A stretch of DNA of 6,011 nt. Source: Alphaproteobacteria bacterium. Lineage in GTDB: Bacteria > Pseudomonadota > Alphaproteobacteria > JAJTHO01. Shown here in pieces: positions 1 to 6,011 of this stretch (the first letter of the stretch is position 1; each line of letters opens with the position of its first letter). The notes beneath the pieces were generated by a model, which was not told where the DNA came from, did not search any database, and saw only the letters and a list, made by a program, of their open reading frames with translations. The position numbers and the translations under genes were made by a program. The stretch is from contig JAJTHO010000058.1 in NCBI GenBank assembly GCA_021297975.1, forward strand, positions 1 through 6,011, given 5' to 3'.

Positions 1-1335
1 CTTTGGCAAGCAGAGTTTCTCTAAATTTGCCGCATAGGGCAGGGGAACGTCTTTGCCCGTCACGCGCACAACGGGCGCATCGAGGTAATCAAAGAAGTTT
101 TCCATTGCCACCGCTGCCATTTCAGAGCCCATACCGGCAACTGGCCAGCCTTCCTCAACGCTGACGAGGCGTGAGGTTTTGCGCACGCTGTGGGCGATGG
201 TTTCAATGTCCAGTGGGCGCACAGTGCGAAGATCGATAACTTCCGCCTCAATGCCTTGCTTTGCAAGCTCTTCGGCGGCGTCCAGCGCGTATTTCACGCA
301 GATAGAGAAGGCAACGATAGTAACGTCTGTTCCTTCGCGCAGAACTTTCGCTTTTCCAATCGGCAACACAAAATCAGCGCTAGTCGGCACATCAAAAGAC
401 CAGCCATAAATGATTTCATTTTCAAGAAAAATAACCGGATTATTATCGCGAATGGCGGCCTTCAGCAGGCCTTTCGCATCGGCTGCGCTATACGGCGCGA
501 TAACTTTAAGACCGGGGCAATGCGCATACCAGCTGGCGTAGCACTGGGAATGCTGGGCACCAACACGCGACGCGGCGCCGTTGGGCCCGCGGAACACGAT
601 GGGGCAGCCCATCTGTCCGCCAGACATATACAGCGTTTTGGCGGCAGAGTTGATGATGTGGTCAATCGCCTGCATCGCAAAGTTGAAGGTCATAAACTCA
701 ACAACCGGGCGCAGTTTCATGAAGGCTGCACCAACGGCAAGCCCTGCAAAACCATGCTCGGTAATGGGTGTATCAATAACGCGTTTGTCGCCAAATTCTG
801 CCAAGAGCCCTTGCGTCACTTTATACGCGCCCTGATATTCCGCCACTTCTTCGCCCATGACGAACACGTTTTCATCGCGGCGCATTTCTTCCTGCATCGC
901 ATCGCGGAGAGCTTCGCGGACGGTTTGTTTTTGTGTTGTACCGTATTCAGGATCCGAAGAAAGCGGTGCTGCCTGCGGTTGTTTTGAGGATATGGGTGCT
1001 GCTGGAACAGAAGCAGCGTGGCTAGACGACGATGTTTCCGCCTTAGCACCCGCATTTTCATTCGCCGCCAATGCGGATAAATCTTCGCCTTCTGCAGCTA
1101 TCAAAGCAATTGGCGTGTTTACCTTCACACCATCTGTGCCTTCAGAGATAAGAATCTTGCCTAAAATGCCCTCATCCACCGCTTCCACTTCCATGGTGGC
1201 TTTATCGGTCTCAATTTCAGCAATCACATCACCGGCGCGCACGGCATCACCGACTTTTTTTGTCCAGCGAGCAATCTTGCCTTCAGTCATCGTTGGCGAG
1301 AGCGCCGGCATTAAAACTTGTACAGCCATAGTCAT
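1..1335 (-). CDS. pdhB: Pyruvate dehydrogenase E1 beta subunit with N-terminal lipoyl domain (3' end cut by window)
   Basis: This is the E1 beta subunit of the cytoplasmic pyruvate dehydrogenase complex. With E1 alpha it decarboxylates pyruvate on thiamine diphosphate and passes the acetyl group to a lipoyl arm. I translated it from the reverse strand: 445 codons are open with no stop before the left edge. Residues 1-80 are a lipoyl domain opening with MPALSPTM, with ETDKATMEVEA carrying the lipoylated lysine (Lys45). Residues 85-137 are an Ala/Ser/Pro-rich flexible linker. The E1 beta domain follows, with GEEVAEYQGAYKV (cofactor-contacting Glu), EFMTFNF, FRGPNG, GAQHSQ (active-site His) and a C-terminal VTGKDVPLPYAANLEK. 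By comparison with relatives about 15-20 residues are missing. The lipoyl-E1 beta fusion is characteristic of alphaproteobacteria. Two in-frame ATGs compete: 1335 has ideal spacing to the Shine-Dalgarno, while 1329 gives the more usual family N-terminus (MAVQVLMPALSP). pdhA lies 9 bases upstream. Confidence 0.96.
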   Translation of the reverse strand, partial: MTMAVQVLMPALSPTMTEGKIARWTKKVGDAVRAGDVIAEIETDKATMEVEAVDEGILGKILISEGTDGVKVNTPIALIAAEGEDLSALAANENAGAKAETSSSSHAASVPAAPISSKQPQAAPLSSDPEYGTTQKQTVREALRDAMQEEMRRDENVFVMGEEVAEYQGAYKVTQGLLAEFGDKRVIDTPITEHGFAGLAVGAAFMKLRPVVEFMTFNFAMQAIDHIINSAAKTLYMSGGQMGCPIVFRGPNGAASRVGAQHSQCYASWYAHCPGLKVIAPYSAADAKGLLKAAIRDNNPVIFLENEIIYGWSFDVPTSADFVLPIGKAKVLREGTDVTIVAFSICVKYALDAAEELAKQGIEAEVIDLRTVRPLDIETIAHSVRKTSRLVSVEEGWPVAGMGSEMAAVAMENFFDYLDAPVVRVTGKDVPLPYAANLEKLCLPK

Positions 1336-1340
1336 TCTAT

Positions 1341-1346
1341 CCCCTT
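1341..1346 (-). promoter_or_regulatory. Shine-Dalgarno of pdhB, overlapping the pdhA stop codon
   Basis: On the minus strand AAGGGG follows directly from the pdhA stop (TAAGGGG). It sits 5 bases before the ATG at 1335 and 11 bases before the ATG at 1329, which favours the upstream start. The overlap with the stop suggests translational coupling of E1 alpha and E1 beta; coupling itself is inference. Confidence 0.7.
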
Positions 1347-2361
1347 ACGCCGCGTCCACTAAAATATCCGTCCAAAGCTCTGATACATCTGGCTCTGGGC
1401 TTGTTTGCGCAAACTCTGCTGCATCAGCAACAATTGCCTTTATATCGGTATCTATCGCTTTGAATTCCGCTTCGGTTACGCCCTGTGCGTCTAAGGCGAT
1501 TTTGAGACGCGCAATCGGATCACGCTCAGTCTTCATTTTTTCCAACTCTTCTTTAGAGCGGTATTTTGCCGGATCCGACATCGAATGACCGCGGTAGCGG
1601 TATGTTTTCATTTCCATAATGAAGGGGCCATTGCCAGCCTTCACATAGGCAACCGCATCCTGCGCGGCTGCGTTAACCGCCATAACGTCCATGCCGTCAA
1701 CTGCAACACCGGGAACGCCAAAGCCTTCGCCGCGACGATACAAATCAACGTTGGCCGAGGCGCGCGCCACGCTGGTTCCCATGCCGTATTGGTTGTTCTC
1801 AATAACGTATATGACCGGTAGTTTCCACAGCGCCGCCATATTCAGGGCTTCGTAGACCTGCCCTTGGTTGACCGCGCCGTCACCCATATACGCCAAGCAT
1901 ACATTAGCTTTATTGCGGTATTTATAGCTGAAGGCGATACCCGTTCCAATCGGCACCTGCGCACCAACGATACCATGACCGCCATAAAAATTTTTCTCGC
2001 GGCTAAACATGTGCATCGAGCCGCCCTTGCCGCGGGAATAGCCAGTAGCGCGGCCGGTAAGTTCGGCCATCACGCCGCGTGCTTCCATGCCGCAGGCCAG
2101 CATATGACCATGATCGCGGTAGCTGGTAACAACGCTATCTTCAGGGGTTATGGCATCTTGCAGCCCCACAACAACGGCCTCTTGCCCAATATACAAATGG
2201 CAAAAACCACCGATTAAGCCCATGCCGTAAAGCTGTCCGGCTTTTTCTTCAAAGCGGCGGATGAGCAGCATGTCCCGATAGTACTGTAGAAGCTTTGCGG
2301 AGTTGTGTGCCGCACCTGTTTTTGCCGTTGTTTTTGCAGCGGCTTTTTTACCTGACGCCAT
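1345..2361 (-). CDS. pdhA: Pyruvate dehydrogenase E1 alpha subunit
   Basis: This 338-residue protein is the thiamine-diphosphate-binding E1 alpha subunit of the pyruvate dehydrogenase complex, linking glycolysis to acetyl-CoA in the cytoplasm. Residues 1-22 are a low-complexity Ala/Lys/Thr tail, as often seen in alphaproteobacterial PdhA. The conserved core starts near residue 24 (LLQYYRDMLLIRRFEEKAG), followed by GGFCHLYIGQEA, YRDHGHML (81-88) and KGGSMHMF. The cofactor motif runs from GDG (160-162) to NN (189-190), the classical GDG-X26-NN spacing. The active-site loop is YRYRGHSMSDPAKYRS (254-269), with the conserved His259. Length and motif order are normal and the gene looks intact. The ATG at 2361 has only a poor Shine-Dalgarno, but no better in-frame start lies just upstream. 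A weak promoter-like pair (TTGCAC, 17-base spacer, TACACA, spanning 2413-2385) lies in the upstream gap and is not convincing. pdhB follows immediately, so the two form an operon. Confidence 0.97.
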   Translation of the reverse strand: MASGKKAAAKTTAKTGAAHNSAKLLQYYRDMLLIRRFEEKAGQLYGMGLIGGFCHLYIGQEAVVVGLQDAITPEDSVVTSYRDHGHMLACGMEARGVMAELTGRATGYSRGKGGSMHMFSREKNFYGGHGIVGAQVPIGTGIAFSYKYRNKANVCLAYMGDGAVNQGQVYEALNMAALWKLPVIYVIENNQYGMGTSVARASANVDLYRRGEGFGVPGVAVDGMDVMAVNAAAQDAVAYVKAGNGPFIMEMKTYRYRGHSMSDPAKYRSKEELEKMKTERDPIARLKIALDAQGVTEAEFKAIDTDIKAIVADAAEFAQTSPEPDVSELWTDILVDAA

Positions 2362-2512
2362 ATTTCATACCCATTGCTTTGTGTTGTGTACCCCGCACAA
2401 AATCATGGTGCAAGCGGAAACAGCAGGTTTTCTGCGGTTTTGCGCTGCAGCATTCAACACTGGCTTGTTTACAGGAGGCCGCACGTTATTATGCTGCGGC
2501 GCAGCAAAAAAA

Positions 2513-2992
2513 CTATATTCTACGCAGCGCAGCTTCCACATTCGGCGGTACAAAAGAAGAGATGTCGCCGCCCAAACGCGCCACTTCTTTAACTAGTTTA
2601 GACGCAATAAATTGGTGCTTTTCAGAGGCCATCAGAAAAACTGTTTCAATATCATCGGCAAGCCGCGCATTCATCATCGCCATTTGAAATTCATAATCAA
2701 AATCCGCAACCGCCCGCAGGCCGCGAAAAATCATCGTTGCATCATGGTCACGAGCAAAGTTAATCAAAAGCCCACGAATCGGCATAACCTGCGGCAAATT
2801 CGATGCGCCCATTTTGGGTAAGTGTTCTTGGATTAAGGCAATTCGCTCTTCAACATTAAAGAGCGTATTTTTCCCGGAATGCTCCGCAACGGCAATAATG
2901 AGCCTGTCAACAAGCCTTGCCGCACGCCCAATGATATCAAAATGGCCGTTTGTTGCTGGGTCAAAAGTGCCGGGGTAGATGCCTATTTTCAC
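2513..2992 (-). CDS. coaD: Phosphopantetheine adenylyltransferase
   Basis: CoaD transfers AMP from ATP to 4'-phosphopantetheine, giving dephospho-CoA, the penultimate step of coenzyme A synthesis, in the cytoplasm. The 159-residue length matches the family. The nucleotidyltransferase motif is YPGTFDPATNGH (6-17), with the T-x-G-H signature at 14-17. RGLRAVADFDYE (90-101) is the strongly conserved substrate and nucleotide-binding stretch. Near the C-terminus FIASKLVKEVARLGGD (128-143) replaces the ISSS-type sequence of E. coli CoaD; variants of this kind are my recollection of alphaproteobacterial CoaD. The start is GTG at 2992-2990, preceded on the minus strand by a short GAG about 5 bases away. 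An ATG ten bases upstream is out of frame. The stop is TAG. pdhA lies 151 bases downstream on the same strand with no convincing terminator between, so read-through is possible but unproven. Confidence 0.97.
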   Translation of the reverse strand: MKIGIYPGTFDPATNGHFDIIGRAARLVDRLIIAVAEHSGKNTLFNVEERIALIQEHLPKMGASNLPQVMPIRGLLINFARDHDATMIFRGLRAVADFDYEFQMAMMNARLADDIETVFLMASEKHQFIASKLVKEVARLGGDISSFVPPNVEAALRRI

Positions 2993-3079
2993 AAATTCTC
3001 ATTTATAATGCAGCTCGTTAACGGATTTTATGCAACAGGACTAGTAAAAAAATAATTGTGCCTTTATGAAGGGCGCAGC

Positions 3080-3169
3080 GGATGAGTGGCCGAGCGGTTT
3101 AAGGCACCGGTCTTGAAAACCGGCGAAGGTGAAAGTCTTCCGTGGGTTCGAATCCCACCTCATCCGCCA
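3080..3169 (+). tRNA. tRNA-Ser (anticodon TGA)
   Basis: This is a 90-base class II tRNA gene. The acceptor stem pairs GGATGAG (3080-3086) with CTCATCC (3159-3165). The discriminator base is G at 3166 and CCA is encoded at 3167-3169. The anticodon stem is CCGGT/ACCGG (3107-3111 with 3119-3123), and the loop CTTGAAA places anticodon TGA at 3114-3116, which reads UCA and other UCN serine codons. A long variable arm (about 3124-3141) pairs GAAGG with CTTCC, as expected for tRNA-Ser. The T arm is GTGGG-TTCGAAT-CCCAC (3142-3158). All stems are intact. It is divergent from coaD. I see no clean consensus promoter in the 87 bases between them, nor an obvious terminator just downstream. Confidence 0.98.
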
Positions 3170-3368
3170 CTATAAATAGTGTTTAATAACAATAACTTAA
3201 CACAACTGAAAAAGTCTAGACATTCCCCGGGCTTTTGCATATTCAGCGCCGCCAAAGTCACCTGAGAGAGTGCTCAACAAGAGAATAAAAGCCGCCCAAA
3301 TGGCGCAGAGTCTCCGTTTGCAGATTTGGCAGTGCGTTTCCGATTTTGTCGGTATGTTGTTGCAGGGC

Positions 3369-4091
3369 TTACATTAAGCCAAGCGCTATGCGCTGCTCTT
3401 GCCAGTTGGTCGATTGGATCGCGAAGAGCTTTTCTACTGTCCAATCGGCAGGCTGGGTGCCTTCCAGAATTGATTCGATAATGTCTGGGGCAAGGAACCT
3501 GAGGCGCATCACGCGGGCGATATAGGTGGTGGAGCTGATGCTTTCCCCTGTTGCAATATCTTGCATTGTTCTTTTTTCGCCTGAAAGCAGCTGTTCATTC
3601 CAGAGGAAACTGCGGGCTATAGCTTTCAGAAGCTGGGTATTTTTTCCTGAAGCCATGCTGCCGACAACCACTTTACTGCCATTTTTAGTGGCCGCCAGCT
3701 TTATGGGGCGCATTAACATAATAGGTTGTCCCGCATCCACAGGAGGCTTGCCATTCATTTTTCCGCGTAAGACAGGAATCAGCGCGTTGCTGGAGAGTTC
3801 AATGGTGATGCTTTTATCAGAAAGTTCCACACGGCGAATCAGCGATTTAAAAAACAACCTTTCTTGATCGGGGGCTTCAAAGTGTAGGTCATGCCCCGCT
3901 TTGAGGAGAGTTTCTTGGTTTTGCAGTGTTTCGTTTTGTAACCACGGCTGTAGTCGGGCATCATCTTTACAGAAAGCCATAATCTCTGCTTGCACCACAC
4001 GTTCGATCTCATGCGCGGGAATATTGGGCAGGCTGCCTGCTTGATGCGGATGACCGCTGATAATGGCCTGACTGGTATAATAAATATCCAT
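3369..4091 (-). pseudogene. 5'-truncated large serine recombinase (C-terminal remnant)
   Basis: This continuous frame of 240 codons resembles the C-terminal end of large serine site-specific recombinases common in alphaproteobacterial integrative elements. Numbering from the ATG at 4091, YYTSQAIISGHPHQAGS (4-20) resembles the end of the zinc-ribbon segment, and IPAHEIERVV (24-33) follows. IRRVELSDKSITIELS (85-100) is a beta-rich segment. LLKAIARSFLWNEQLLSGE (154-172), then a helix-turn-helix-like stretch and FLAPDIIESILEG (199-211), match the conserved tail, with WQEQRIALGL at the end. The N-terminal resolvase domain with its catalytic serine and the recombinase domain, about 300 or more residues, are absent. 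The frame stays open up to 4238, but that part is antisense to the neighbouring membrane-protein gene and shows no recombinase similarity, so I exclude it. The ATG at 4091 has no Shine-Dalgarno. It is most likely a remnant of a lost mobile element. Family assignment is from remembered sequences. Confidence 0.72.
4073..4081 (+). promoter_or_regulatory. Extended -10 promoter candidate for the DUF3147-like gene
   Basis: The plus strand reads TGGTATAAT: a perfect TATAAT hexamer (4076-4081) preceded by a TGn extension. Transcription would start near 4088, giving a leader of about 35 bases before the GTG at 4123. No good -35 lies at 16-18 bases; the nearest partial match, ATGACC at 4050-4055, is 20 bases away. 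Extended -10 promoters can work without a strong -35. The hexamer is antisense to the Tyr-Tyr codons of the recombinase remnant, so it may be coincidental. Confidence 0.4.
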
Positions 4092-4111
4092 AATAATACC
4101 CGATGATGTGT

Positions 4112-4119
4112 AGGAGGGG
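4112..4119 (+). promoter_or_regulatory. Strong Shine-Dalgarno selecting the GTG start at 4123
   Basis: AGGAGGGG on the plus strand contains the full AGGAGG core, 5 bases upstream of the GTG at 4123-4125. It is the strongest ribosome-binding site I noticed in the window and is the main reason for choosing a GTG start for the small membrane protein. Confidence 0.8.
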
Positions 4120-4122
4120 TTT

Positions 4123-4461
4123 GTGCCCATCGCCCTTAAAATCGCCATTGCCGTGACCATCATCCTTGGCACCTCCTGGCTTTCCGGCAAGCGCCCCGAA
4201 CTCGCGGGCTTCCTCACCGCACTGCCCCTCGTCTCCATTCTCGCGCTGGCCTTTTCCTACACCGACCACCAAAGCCTTGCCCTGTCTTCCAAATACGCCC
4301 GCAGCATCATTATTGCTGTGCCCGTCTCATGGCTGTTCTTCCTGCCGTTTTTCTTTGCTGAACGACTGCAACTGTCTTTCTGGCAAACGTGGGGTTTGGG
4401 GCTAGTGCTCCTCGCGGGCGGCTATTTCCTGCATCAGACTATTTTGCGTTGGCTGGCATAG
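4123..4461 (+). CDS. Small four-helix membrane protein, DUF3147-like
   Basis: This 112-residue, highly hydrophobic protein has about four predicted transmembrane helices at residues 3-20, 27-46, 60-79 and 85-107, joined by short polar loops. It has no signal peptide separate from the first helix and is presumably an inner-membrane protein. The pattern of an early KRPELAGFLTALPLVS segment, a Lys/Arg-bearing loop (KYAR) and a Trp-Leu-Phe-Phe-rich third helix resembles the DUF3147 family of about 115 residues. That family has no established function, and the assignment is from memory. The GTG start is fixed by a perfect AGGAGG. It is the only plus-strand protein gene here. Its start lies about 30 bases from the break in the recombinase remnant, and its last 23 bases overlap the 3' end of the convergent metal ATPase gene. 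Its function is unknown, and a link to metal transport is not shown. Confidence 0.78.
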   Translation: MPIALKIAIAVTIILGTSWLSGKRPELAGFLTALPLVSILALAFSYTDHQSLALSSKYARSIIIAVPVSWLFFLPFFFAERLQLSFWQTWGLGLVLLAGGYFLHQTILRWLA

Positions 4462-6011
4462 GCTCGAAATCTGTTACTACGACTTTTCCAAGACTAAGCC
4501 TGAGCGCATTCGTAATCGCCAGCACATCAATCACTTCTTGAAACAGCGCCGCCTGCACCGGATTAATATACCCTACGGCCGCAAAGCCCATGCCGATAAG
4601 GCTCAACGCCATGCCGCCAATGGCGCTTTGCAAGGCAATCTGGCGCAGGCGGGTACTGATGTGCAGCAGCTCATCCACCTTTGTGAGAGAGTTCTCCATT
4701 ATAACAACGCCCGCCGCCTCGGCGGTTACGCTGCTGTGCTGGCCAAAGGCAATGCCAACCGTTGCTGACGCCAGCGCGGGCGCATCGTTAATCCCATCGC
4801 CCATAAACAGCGTTGGTGCTTTGGCTGTTTCCGCCCGCACAATCGCGACTTTTTGCTCAGGGCTTTGTGAGGCCAGCGTTTCTTTGATGCCTAGAATGCC
4901 CGCGAGATAGCTGACTTCGGATTCCCTATCCCCCGATACCAGCATGATTTTGTTGAACTGGTGCTTTGGCGCCAAATGCCCGATGAAGGATTTGCCATCC
5001 TCACGCGGCGCATCCCGAAAACGAAACGTGGCGGCATACGCACCGTCTATCATAATAATACATTCAAGCCCCGCCGCTGTCGGGGGCAGAGTGGCGGCGA
5101 TACCAGGACTCGTTTGCAGCAGCTTCTTGCGGTGCGTGACGCGGATCTCTTGATCCTTCACCATCCCCGTTAAACCCTGCCCCGGTTTTTCCGAAACGCT
5201 ATCAGCTTCCATCAGCGGCAGTTTTGCCTTTGCCGCTGCCTGTATAATCGCCTGTGCCAAGGGGTGTTTGGAATAGCGTTCCAGACTTGCCGCTCTTGCC
5301 AACACATCGTTTTGCGTTAAACCGGCAGCGGGAAGAATATCGGTGAGTTCGGGCTTACCATACGTCAGCGTGCCTGTTTTATCGAAAATCGCTGTGCGGC
5401 AGGTGGGCAGACGCTCCAGCACTGTCGGATCTTTAATAATAATGCCGCATCGCGCCGCCAGCGAAATTGCGCCAATAATCGTAATCGGAATGGCGATAAT
5501 TAGCGGACACGGGGTCGCAACAATCAACACCGCTAAAAACCGCAAGGCATCCCCTGTTACAAGCCAGACAATCCCCGACACGATCAGGGCAAACACAGCA
5601 AACGCGCCGCCTAACTGGTCGCCGAGGCGCGTGAGGCGGGGACGTTTTTGCTCTGCCTCCTGCATCACTTCCATAATTTGCGCATAGCGAGAATCATGGG
5701 GTAGTTTTTCAGCGCGAATGGTCAGCACGGCCTCGCCATTAATCGCCCCCGATAACACCGCCGCACCGGGTGCTTTTGAGACTTGATACGGCTCACCCGT
5801 TAAATACGATTCATCCATAGTACCGTGTCCTTCCGTCACAACCCCATCAACCGGGGCTGTTTCATGCGGAAACACGACAATCTCATCGCCTATCACAATG
5901 GCGCTAAGCTCTATTTCTTCATTGCCCGTCGCCGTTTTACGGTGCGCCTTCATCGGCATTCTGTCGGAAAGTGCCCGCAAAACAGACGAGGCTTTACGCA
6001 TCGCATAGGCC
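4439..6011 (-). CDS. Heavy-metal-translocating P-type ATPase, P1B family (5' end cut by window)
   Basis: This inner-membrane pump uses ATP to move metal cations, probably outward. The frame is open to the right edge. The Met codon at 6001 is internal, because the preceding codons (Ala-Tyr-Ala) continue the conserved linker after the second helix pair. Numbering from that Met: actuator domain with TGEP (68-71); a hydrophobic stretch (133-150); the metal-site helix with ATPCPLIIAIP (162-172); phosphorylation motif DKTGT (207-211, phospho-Asp207); P1B-specific HP (246-247) in SKHPLAQA; hinge motif GDGINDAPAL (401-410); and the last two helices (457-478 and 484-502). The missing part should hold the first helices and any N-terminal metal-binding domain. 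TPCP rather than CPC or SPC is the motif reported for the P1B-5 (Ni/Fe, Nia-like) group, but no C-terminal hemerythrin domain is present here. The substrate is therefore unresolved among transition metals. The coding sequence ends in TAG, overlapping the convergent small gene. Confidence 0.93.
   Translation of the reverse strand, partial: AYAMRKASSVLRALSDRMPMKAHRKTATGNEEIELSAIVIGDEIVVFPHETAPVDGVVTEGHGTMDESYLTGEPYQVSKAPGAAVLSGAINGEAVLTIRAEKLPHDSRYAQIMEVMQEAEQKRPRLTRLGDQLGGAFAVFALIVSGIVWLVTGDALRFLAVLIVATPCPLIIAIPITIIGAISLAARCGIIIKDPTVLERLPTCRTAIFDKTGTLTYGKPELTDILPAAGLTQNDVLARAASLERYSKHPLAQAIIQAAAKAKLPLMEADSVSEKPGQGLTGMVKDQEIRVTHRKKLLQTSPGIAATLPPTAAGLECIIMIDGAYAATFRFRDAPREDGKSFIGHLAPKHQFNKIMLVSGDRESEVSYLAGILGIKETLASQSPEQKVAIVRAETAKAPTLFMGDGINDAPALASATVGIAFGQHSSVTAEAAGVVIMENSLTKVDELLHISTRLRQIALQSAIGGMALSLIGMGFAAVGYINPVQAALFQEVIDVLAITNALRLSLGKVVVTDFEPMPANAK

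Noticed and set aside
190..987. Plus-strand open frame of 265 codons
   Set aside because: It is exactly antisense to pdhB, whose conserved lipoyl and E1 beta motifs read clearly on the minus strand; the plus-strand translation is rich in His/Arg/Asn and has no recognisable domain.
857..1588. Plus-strand open frame of 243 codons
   Set aside because: It spans antisense parts of both pdhA and pdhB; the Ser/Ala/Ile-rich translation is a composition shadow without motifs or a ribosome-binding site.
2397..2451. Minus-strand 16-codon mini-ORF (MLQRKTAENLLFPLAP) before pdhA as a leader peptide
   Set aside because: It has no Shine-Dalgarno, no run of regulatory codons and no attenuator-like hairpin downstream.
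2493..2505. GCTGC-GGC-GCAGC hairpin next to a run of seven A/T after coaD as a terminator
   Set aside because: For minus-strand transcription the T run comes before the hairpin, not after it, and on the plus strand the hairpin is followed by A residues. Neither orientation makes an intrinsic terminator.
3080..3169. Minus-strand peptide across the tRNA gene (GGIRTHGRLSPSPVFKTG-like)
   Set aside because: This is the familiar spurious translation of the reverse strand of a tRNA-Ser gene.
3293..3305. CGCC-CAAAT-GGCG stem followed on the minus strand by a short T-rich stretch, as a terminator for the recombinase fragment
   Set aside because: The stem is only 4 bp and the T run is short and interrupted; this is too weak to call.
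3639..3662. GSMASGKN in the recombinase remnant as a Walker A nucleotide-binding motif
   Set aside because: The residue after Lys is Asn rather than Ser/Thr, there is no Walker B or P-loop fold context, and the segment aligns better with the variable loop before the conserved recombinase tail.
3988..4022. GTTCGATCTCATG resembling part of the tRNA-Ser 3' end, as a possible attachment-site repeat
   Set aside because: The match to the tRNA T arm and acceptor is short and interrupted and lies inside the recombinase coding frame; chance similarity is more likely.
4092..4238. Upstream 49 codons of the long minus-strand frame that contains the recombinase remnant
   Set aside because: This part is antisense to the DUF3147-like gene, has no recombinase similarity, and the opposite strand has a perfect ribosome-binding site and a coherent membrane protein.
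4009..4272. Minus-strand open frame of 87 codons, Gly/Glu-rich
   Set aside because: It overlaps both the recombinase remnant and the DUF3147-like gene out of frame and has no domain signature.

Overview
This window looks like chromosomal DNA from an alphaproteobacterium of moderate GC content; I cannot name the genus. The strongest pointer is that the pyruvate dehydrogenase E1 beta subunit carries its own N-terminal lipoyl domain, an arrangement typical of alphaproteobacteria. The CoaD sequence and the C-terminal piece of a large serine recombinase also resemble alphaproteobacterial relatives as I remember them. No search was run.

Layout from left to right. Positions 1-2992 hold three minus-strand genes, transcribed from right to left: coaD (phosphopantetheine adenylyltransferase, GTG start), a gap of about 150 bases, pdhA (E1 alpha), and pdhB (lipoyl-E1 beta), which runs off the left edge about 15-20 codons short of its expected end. 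pdhA and pdhB are separated by only 9 bases, and the pdhB ribosome-binding site overlaps the pdhA stop codon, so they are almost certainly cotranscribed. CoaD makes a coenzyme A precursor and pyruvate dehydrogenase consumes CoA, so the neighbours are metabolically related, although cotranscription across the gap is not shown. A complete plus-strand tRNA-Ser(TGA) gene with encoded CCA lies at 3080-3169, divergent from coaD.

Positions 3170-4122 are the accessory part. About 200 bases without a recognisable gene are followed by a minus-strand fragment of a large serine recombinase. It keeps roughly the last 240 residues and has lost the catalytic resolvase domain. It ends abruptly where a small plus-strand membrane-protein gene (DUF3147-like, 112 aa, GTG start, very strong Shine-Dalgarno) begins. 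A consensus extended -10 promoter for that gene lies inside the fragment.

The right end is a minus-strand heavy-metal P-type ATPase (P1B family, TPCP motif), cut by the right edge so that its N-terminal part is missing. Its 3' end overlaps the 3' end of the DUF3147-like gene by 23 bases in convergent orientation. I see no CRISPR array, complete insertion sequence or toxin-antitoxin pair, and no evidence for a new multi-gene system. The most interesting spot is the truncated recombinase and its junction with the DUF3147-like gene.
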